From: Bactrocera neohumeralis
Lineage: Eukaryota; Arthropoda; Insecta; Diptera; Tephritidae
Assembly (NCBI RefSeq): GCF_024586455.1
Contig: NC_065922.1
Span: 36,452,089-36,516,088 of the forward strand
DNA: 64,000 nt
Reading direction: 5' to 3'
A program made the translations under genes and the position numbers. Positions 60,331 to 64,000 of this stretch are shown in pieces. The notes under the pieces are model-generated. The model did not search any database, had not been told where the DNA came from, and saw only the letters and a list, made by a program, of their open reading frames with translations. Each line of letters opens with the position of its first letter. The stretch's first letter is position 1.

Positions 60331-60529
60331 CCTTAATTTATGATTATTTTCACACAGTTTGTACTTTAAAATAAATAAAAATAATTTACAAACCGAATTT
60401 ATGGCTTTTATATATATTAAGATGGTAAAACCCAAAAAGAAACATCGGAGAACCAATAATATAATATATAAGTATATTATTACAATATTTATGTAAATTA
60501 TCAGTGTGACGTTGTTGGGTCGAATTAGC

Positions 60530-60960
60530 CATGCTCGTCTTTCCGTCCGTCTGTAAACAAACTATGCCCTGAATTTTTGAGATCGAAAAGTTAACACGCG
60601 CCCTTTTTCCCCCAAGGGGCTGCTTCTTTCTCGAAACCGCCGATATCGGACAACTATAGCATATACATACATATGTATGTATGTAGCTGCCACACAAACT
60701 TTTTCATTTGACAAGATATCTTCTGGAATATTGGCGTGGGTTATTACCTATGGAAGTGGTGTAATCTTCGAAGAAATTCTTCAGTTCCAACCACTATAGC
60801 ATATAGGTTAGGTTAGGTTAGGTTATACTGGCCGGCTTTCGCGCCATGCATCGACCTAATGGTCCTCAGTAATGCCAGATGGAGGATCAGTTTAATAGGA
60901 GGTGAAGAATTCGTCACACAGGACGACTATAGCATATAACATTTTTTCCTGTTTTTGTTT
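60530..60960 (-). repeat. Dispersed repeat (reverse copy) with a LINE-tail insertion
   Basis: Reversed 'ctatagcatat' repeat. At 60806-60925 it is interrupted by 120 bp that on the minus strand ends in (TAACC)n, i.e. four GGTTA units on the plus strand (60806-60825). The 13-bp ACTATAGCATATA stands on both sides (60793-60805 and 60926-60938). Confidence 0.6.
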
Positions 60961-61044
60961 TTGGTGACCAAATTGAAAGGCGAATTTTTAATTTATGCTT
61001 CGCCTGTTTTTCGAATCGGTAAATTTTTTTTCTGTAAGTTGATA

Positions 61045-61505
61045 GTACTGCTGGTGACATCTATGCTAAATTTCACGTCAAAATATTCAATAGTATTTGA
61101 AATACGCGTCGTTTTGTGAGGCTCTAAAAGTGAATTCTTCGATTTTTACTATGTCTGAATTTATTGAACGAAGAAGTGCGATAATGCACCATCTTATATT
61201 GCATTGGTTATTCGTGATCATTTCGCCACATTTTCAACTAACCACCGCATTCGCCTGATTAACCTTCGTGTAACTTCTGGCTTTTCAGCAAATTCACATG
61301 ACCACTCCGAGGACACCGTTTTGGCTCAATTGAGAATATAAAAGCTGAATCGAAGAAGGCTCGAAGACCATCATGACGGAGGATTTTTCCAAGTGCTATG
61401 ATAACTGGAAAATTCGTTGGCATTGGTGTATTGCAGCGGGAGCGGATTACTTTGAAGGAGATGAAATGGACAAAATTCACCTTTCAATTTGATTACAGTA
61501 GTATA
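61045..61505 (+). mobile_element. Deletion derivative of the 50.9-kb mariner family
   Basis: The leader (ATATTCAATAGTATTTGAAA, CGTCGTTTTGTGAGGC) matches the leader of the element at 50919. The coding part jumps from MSEFIERRSA directly to DNAPSYIALVIRDHFA and then the C-terminal part, ending in TACTGTAATC-like terminal sequence near 61495. About 450 bp. Confidence 0.7.
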
Positions 61506-61509
61506 CTAG

Positions 61510-62918
61510 AGTTGAGACGAGCTAATAGACTTATTTGTTGAATTTAACTGACAAAAAAAATTAAAAGTTCGTTGAGAATGTCGGAAATGATTAAAGTTTT
61601 GCTTGGTTGTCTGATTCACAAATATCTTACCGATTATTTATAAACCCCTCTTTCATGTTTAGTACTGTAACCAAATTCCATGATTATGCTATTCGAAAAT
61701 ACATAATATAATAGTTAATTGATCATGGATCATGAATCAAGCACAAGTAAGTTAAAGTAACTGATCTATAAAACAAACAACACCCATCAAAAGGTATTCT
61801 AAAAAGCTTTGCTGAGTCTTTCGCCGCTTCTACTATTGTTTCTAACCATTTGACATGGAGTGTATAACACAATAGCCAACAACCACATAGTATATAGACA
61901 TGTATACATATACGAAAACGCTTGCGCTCTCCAGTTATGAGTGAACAACAACAGCAGCACAATAAAACTGCGTTGCGATAAACAAAAAGTTAACAACAAA
62001 ACTACGAGCTTTATATTAGCGTGAAACATTGAACAAATCACACATTGGAAAAAGCTACGCTCCGTGGGTACCGCATTTCGTCTACTGCCGCATAAGATCA
62101 GCAACGCTTCATCAGACGAAGGTAAACTGGCTGGCAGGTTGACTGGCTCACAGATAAACGGGTATCATACGGAAATCAAAGGGGATATATAAATGATAAA
62201 TATAAATGAGCACAAAGTGAAAGAGTAAAAGTTGAAAGGTAGACGAAGATAATGGTGCAGAAGACAGTGTTAAATAGTAAATCAAAGACTAACTATTACT
62301 GGCAGCGCAAAGAGCGCAACGAAGTGTGACACAACCAACATACAATTGTATGTATAACAACGGCAAATAGCGGTGAGGAGACGCTTTAAATTCGAGAAGA
62401 GTATGTAGCTGGTTTGGTGGTCAAACAACAAAAGTCGACCAACGAAGCAAACAACGAACAGCGAGCCAACTGCCAACTCTTATCGGACTACAGTGCGCCA
62501 AGCTGGCGTTAGATAAAGAATACATACATATCTAACGGTTCTGTTTTATTTGATTAGATTTGGAGGTAAAATATCGGGAGTCGTAAGTAAAAATTAACAA
62601 ACAACAAAACAAAAGTAAAAGAAAACAAACTGATAAAAATATTTCTATCAGGAAATTGTGAACTTTCAGCACAGGTGTTAGTATGTAAAGTAAATCGGTG
62701 AATTACGGTGTTGTGCTGTGCGCGAACCACGCAGGTAACACAGCAGCGAACAAAGTGCAAAGGGAGTGTTGCGCAAATTCGAAAAGGGCACGAAAACAGC
62801 GGCTTAGTATTGTGAATAATTAAATGATTTTCCTCGGTTCAAGAAGCGCAAAAGAATCCTCAAAGAAACTAACTAAACGAACTACTTATAGAACCCATTA
62901 AGCTGACCACTACGCTGC
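61510..62918 (+). other. 5' flank and probable 5' UTR of the sphingosine kinase gene
   Basis: No ORF of note. From about 61.9 kb the DNA becomes less A/T-rich and free of transposon matches, as expected for a promoter and leader. No convincing TATA/Inr pair was located. Confidence 0.4.
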
Positions 62919-64000
62919 ATGAGCAGAGGAAAAGTTTTAAAAAATCCGTGCAAATCGTTTTGTACCATTATGGATCCTTGCAATATGTCACTCGACTTGC
63001 CCGACACGCACTTCGTGTATGACGATACGGCTGCCAGTGCTGTGAGCAGTCCGTTGACACCCACGTCCAGCGTAACGAAAATCTCGCCCACGGGTGTCAT
63101 CGAGCTCAGCGAACATTTCTACATCAACAATAAGCAGAAAGCACCCATCCCCGTCGAGTTGAAACTAAATGCCGAGGGCATATATTTGCGCCGCGAAACT
63201 GGCGAAGTGGATGAAATCAACGAACAGCGCATACGTATGGACGATATTATAGGCAGTAGTTGTGGGCCGAGTTTGAAGAAGAATCTTCGCGTCTCATTGG
63301 CCTCCTGCCGTCGCATAGATGAAGAATCCGAAGTTGAGCAGGCGACAAAAAAGGACATTAGCGCTTATTTACATATATATGCGTATATAAAGAACGAGAA
63401 GCACTCGATGCGGCGAGAGCGTACCGTGCGCATATTACGTTTTCGTTCCTTCGATACGTATGAGGAGAACTTGAAGGTGGCCGAACGTTGGCATCATGCA
63501 ATACGCATTAATAAAGCGGCGCTCAAGAATGAATTGGTCGAGAAACAATTGCTGATTTTTCTAAATCCCAAATCCGGTTCGGGTAAGGGACGTGAAATGT
63601 TCCATAAACAAATGGCGCCCGTGCTGAAGGAAGCCGATGTGCCGTATGAATTGCACGTGACCGCACATTATAATTTTGCACGTGAATATGTGCGCAAACA
63701 TAGCGATCTCTTGCGTAGTTATAGTGGCATTGTGGTCGCATCGGGTGATGGACTTTTCTACGAAGTGCTGAACGGAATAATGGAACGTGAGGATTGGCGC
63801 GCAATTACACGTCAGTTGCCGCTTGGCATTGTACCCTGCGGTTCGGGTAATGGCCTGGCGCGTAGTATTGCATATCTTTATAAGGAGCCATACGGACCGA
63901 AGCCTATATTGTATGCTACATTGACATGCATTGCTGGCAAGTTGGCGCCGATGGATCTGGTGCGTATCGATATTGGCAAAGAGGGTAAAGCCTCAGAGAT
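62919..64000 (+). CDS. Sk1: Sphingosine kinase, N-terminal half (cut by window end)
   Basis: Phosphorylates sphingosine to sphingosine-1-phosphate with ATP. The frame is open from an in-frame TGA at 62904 to the window end, giving 360 codons. The ATG at 62919 has a poor context; the ATG at 62970 (MDPCNMSLDLPDTHF) has A at -3 and G at +4 and is the likelier start. Residues counted from 62970: a PH-like N-terminal region (about 35-190, HFYINNKQ to ERWHHAI), then the diacylglycerol-kinase-like catalytic domain with LLIFLNPKSGSGKG (about 193), the nucleotide-binding SGDGLFYEVLNG (about 257) and GIVPCGSGNGLARS (about 287). The rest lies beyond the window. Choosing Sk1 over Sk2 is an inference from linkage to Gs2 and Evi5. 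No intron is needed in the visible part. Confidence 0.92.
   Translation, partial: MSRGKVLKNPCKSFCTIMDPCNMSLDLPDTHFVYDDTAASAVSSPLTPTSSVTKISPTGVIELSEHFYINNKQKAPIPVELKLNAEGIYLRRETGEVDEINEQRIRMDDIIGSSCGPSLKKNLRVSLASCRRIDEESEVEQATKKDISAYLHIYAYIKNEKHSMRRERTVRILRFRSFDTYEENLKVAERWHHAIRINKAALKNELVEKQLLIFLNPKSGSGKGREMFHKQMAPVLKEADVPYELHVTAHYNFAREYVRKHSDLLRSYSGIVVASGDGLFYEVLNGIMEREDWRAITRQLPLGIVPCGSGNGLARSIAYLYKEPYGPKPILYATLTCIAGKLAPMDLVRIDIGKEGKASE

Noticed and set aside
60806..60825. Telomere-like (TTAGG)n as an internal telomere
   Set aside because: Only four units, attached to a 120-bp insertion with a possible target duplication. Better explained as a LINE tail.
1..64000. tRNA, rRNA and other structural RNA genes
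   Set aside because: No clear tRNA boxes or known RNA motifs were recognised by eye; a covariance-model scan would be needed to exclude them.

Overview
This window looks like nuclear DNA of a higher dipteran, most likely a tephritid fruit fly. It is very A/T-rich, has short GT-AG introns with insect-like splice sites, and is packed with decayed Tc1/mariner elements, LINE fragments and small inverted-repeat elements. Three conserved protein genes are visible, and all three have recognisable Drosophila counterparts: glutamine synthetase 2 (Gs2, + strand, 3' part only), the TBC-domain RabGAP Evi5 (- strand, complete coding region over 16 kb), and a sphingosine kinase (probably Sk1, + strand, cut by the window end). 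From memory, the Drosophila orthologues lie close together on the X chromosome, so this looks like a conserved block; the species cannot be fixed from sequence alone.

Layout. 1-12.9 kb: no coding exon found. It is probably the 5' intron or upstream region of Gs2, with dispersed repeats, two TTAA-flanked repeat elements (7.3 and 11.0 kb), an internally deleted mariner (9.07-9.97 kb) and a candidate promoter or LTR-like module (about 7.96-8.1 kb). 12.9-14.03 kb: the last four Gs2 exons with poly(A) signals. 14.94-18.67 kb: a satellite-like tandem array of 703-bp units, each made of four diverged sub-units. 18.7-25.85 kb: extremely A-rich or A/T-only DNA with one more TTAA element; part may be Evi5 3' UTR. 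25.85-41.78 kb: Evi5, reconstructed here as 13 coding exons including one microexon. Its introns carry transposons, a long near-perfect hairpin and LINE pieces. 41.8-62.9 kb: a transposon-dense interval between Evi5 and the sphingosine kinase gene (six Tc1/mariner copies from 50.9 to 61.5 kb, including a DD37E element with clean ends, plus LINE RT and RNase H remnants). 62.9 kb to the end: the sphingosine kinase N-terminal half.

The three genes do not form a functional unit. Gs2 makes glutamine, Evi5 is a Rab GTPase-activating protein of membrane traffic, and the sphingosine kinase makes sphingosine-1-phosphate. The less ordinary parts are the higher-order satellite next to Gs2, the Evi5 microexon with competing donors, the intronic 117-nt-arm hairpin, a recurring family of TTAA-flanked elements with TTAAGGGG ends, and a DD37E transposon. 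No tRNA, rRNA or CRISPR was recognised. All exon joins were made by eye from splice sites, reading phase and family knowledge.
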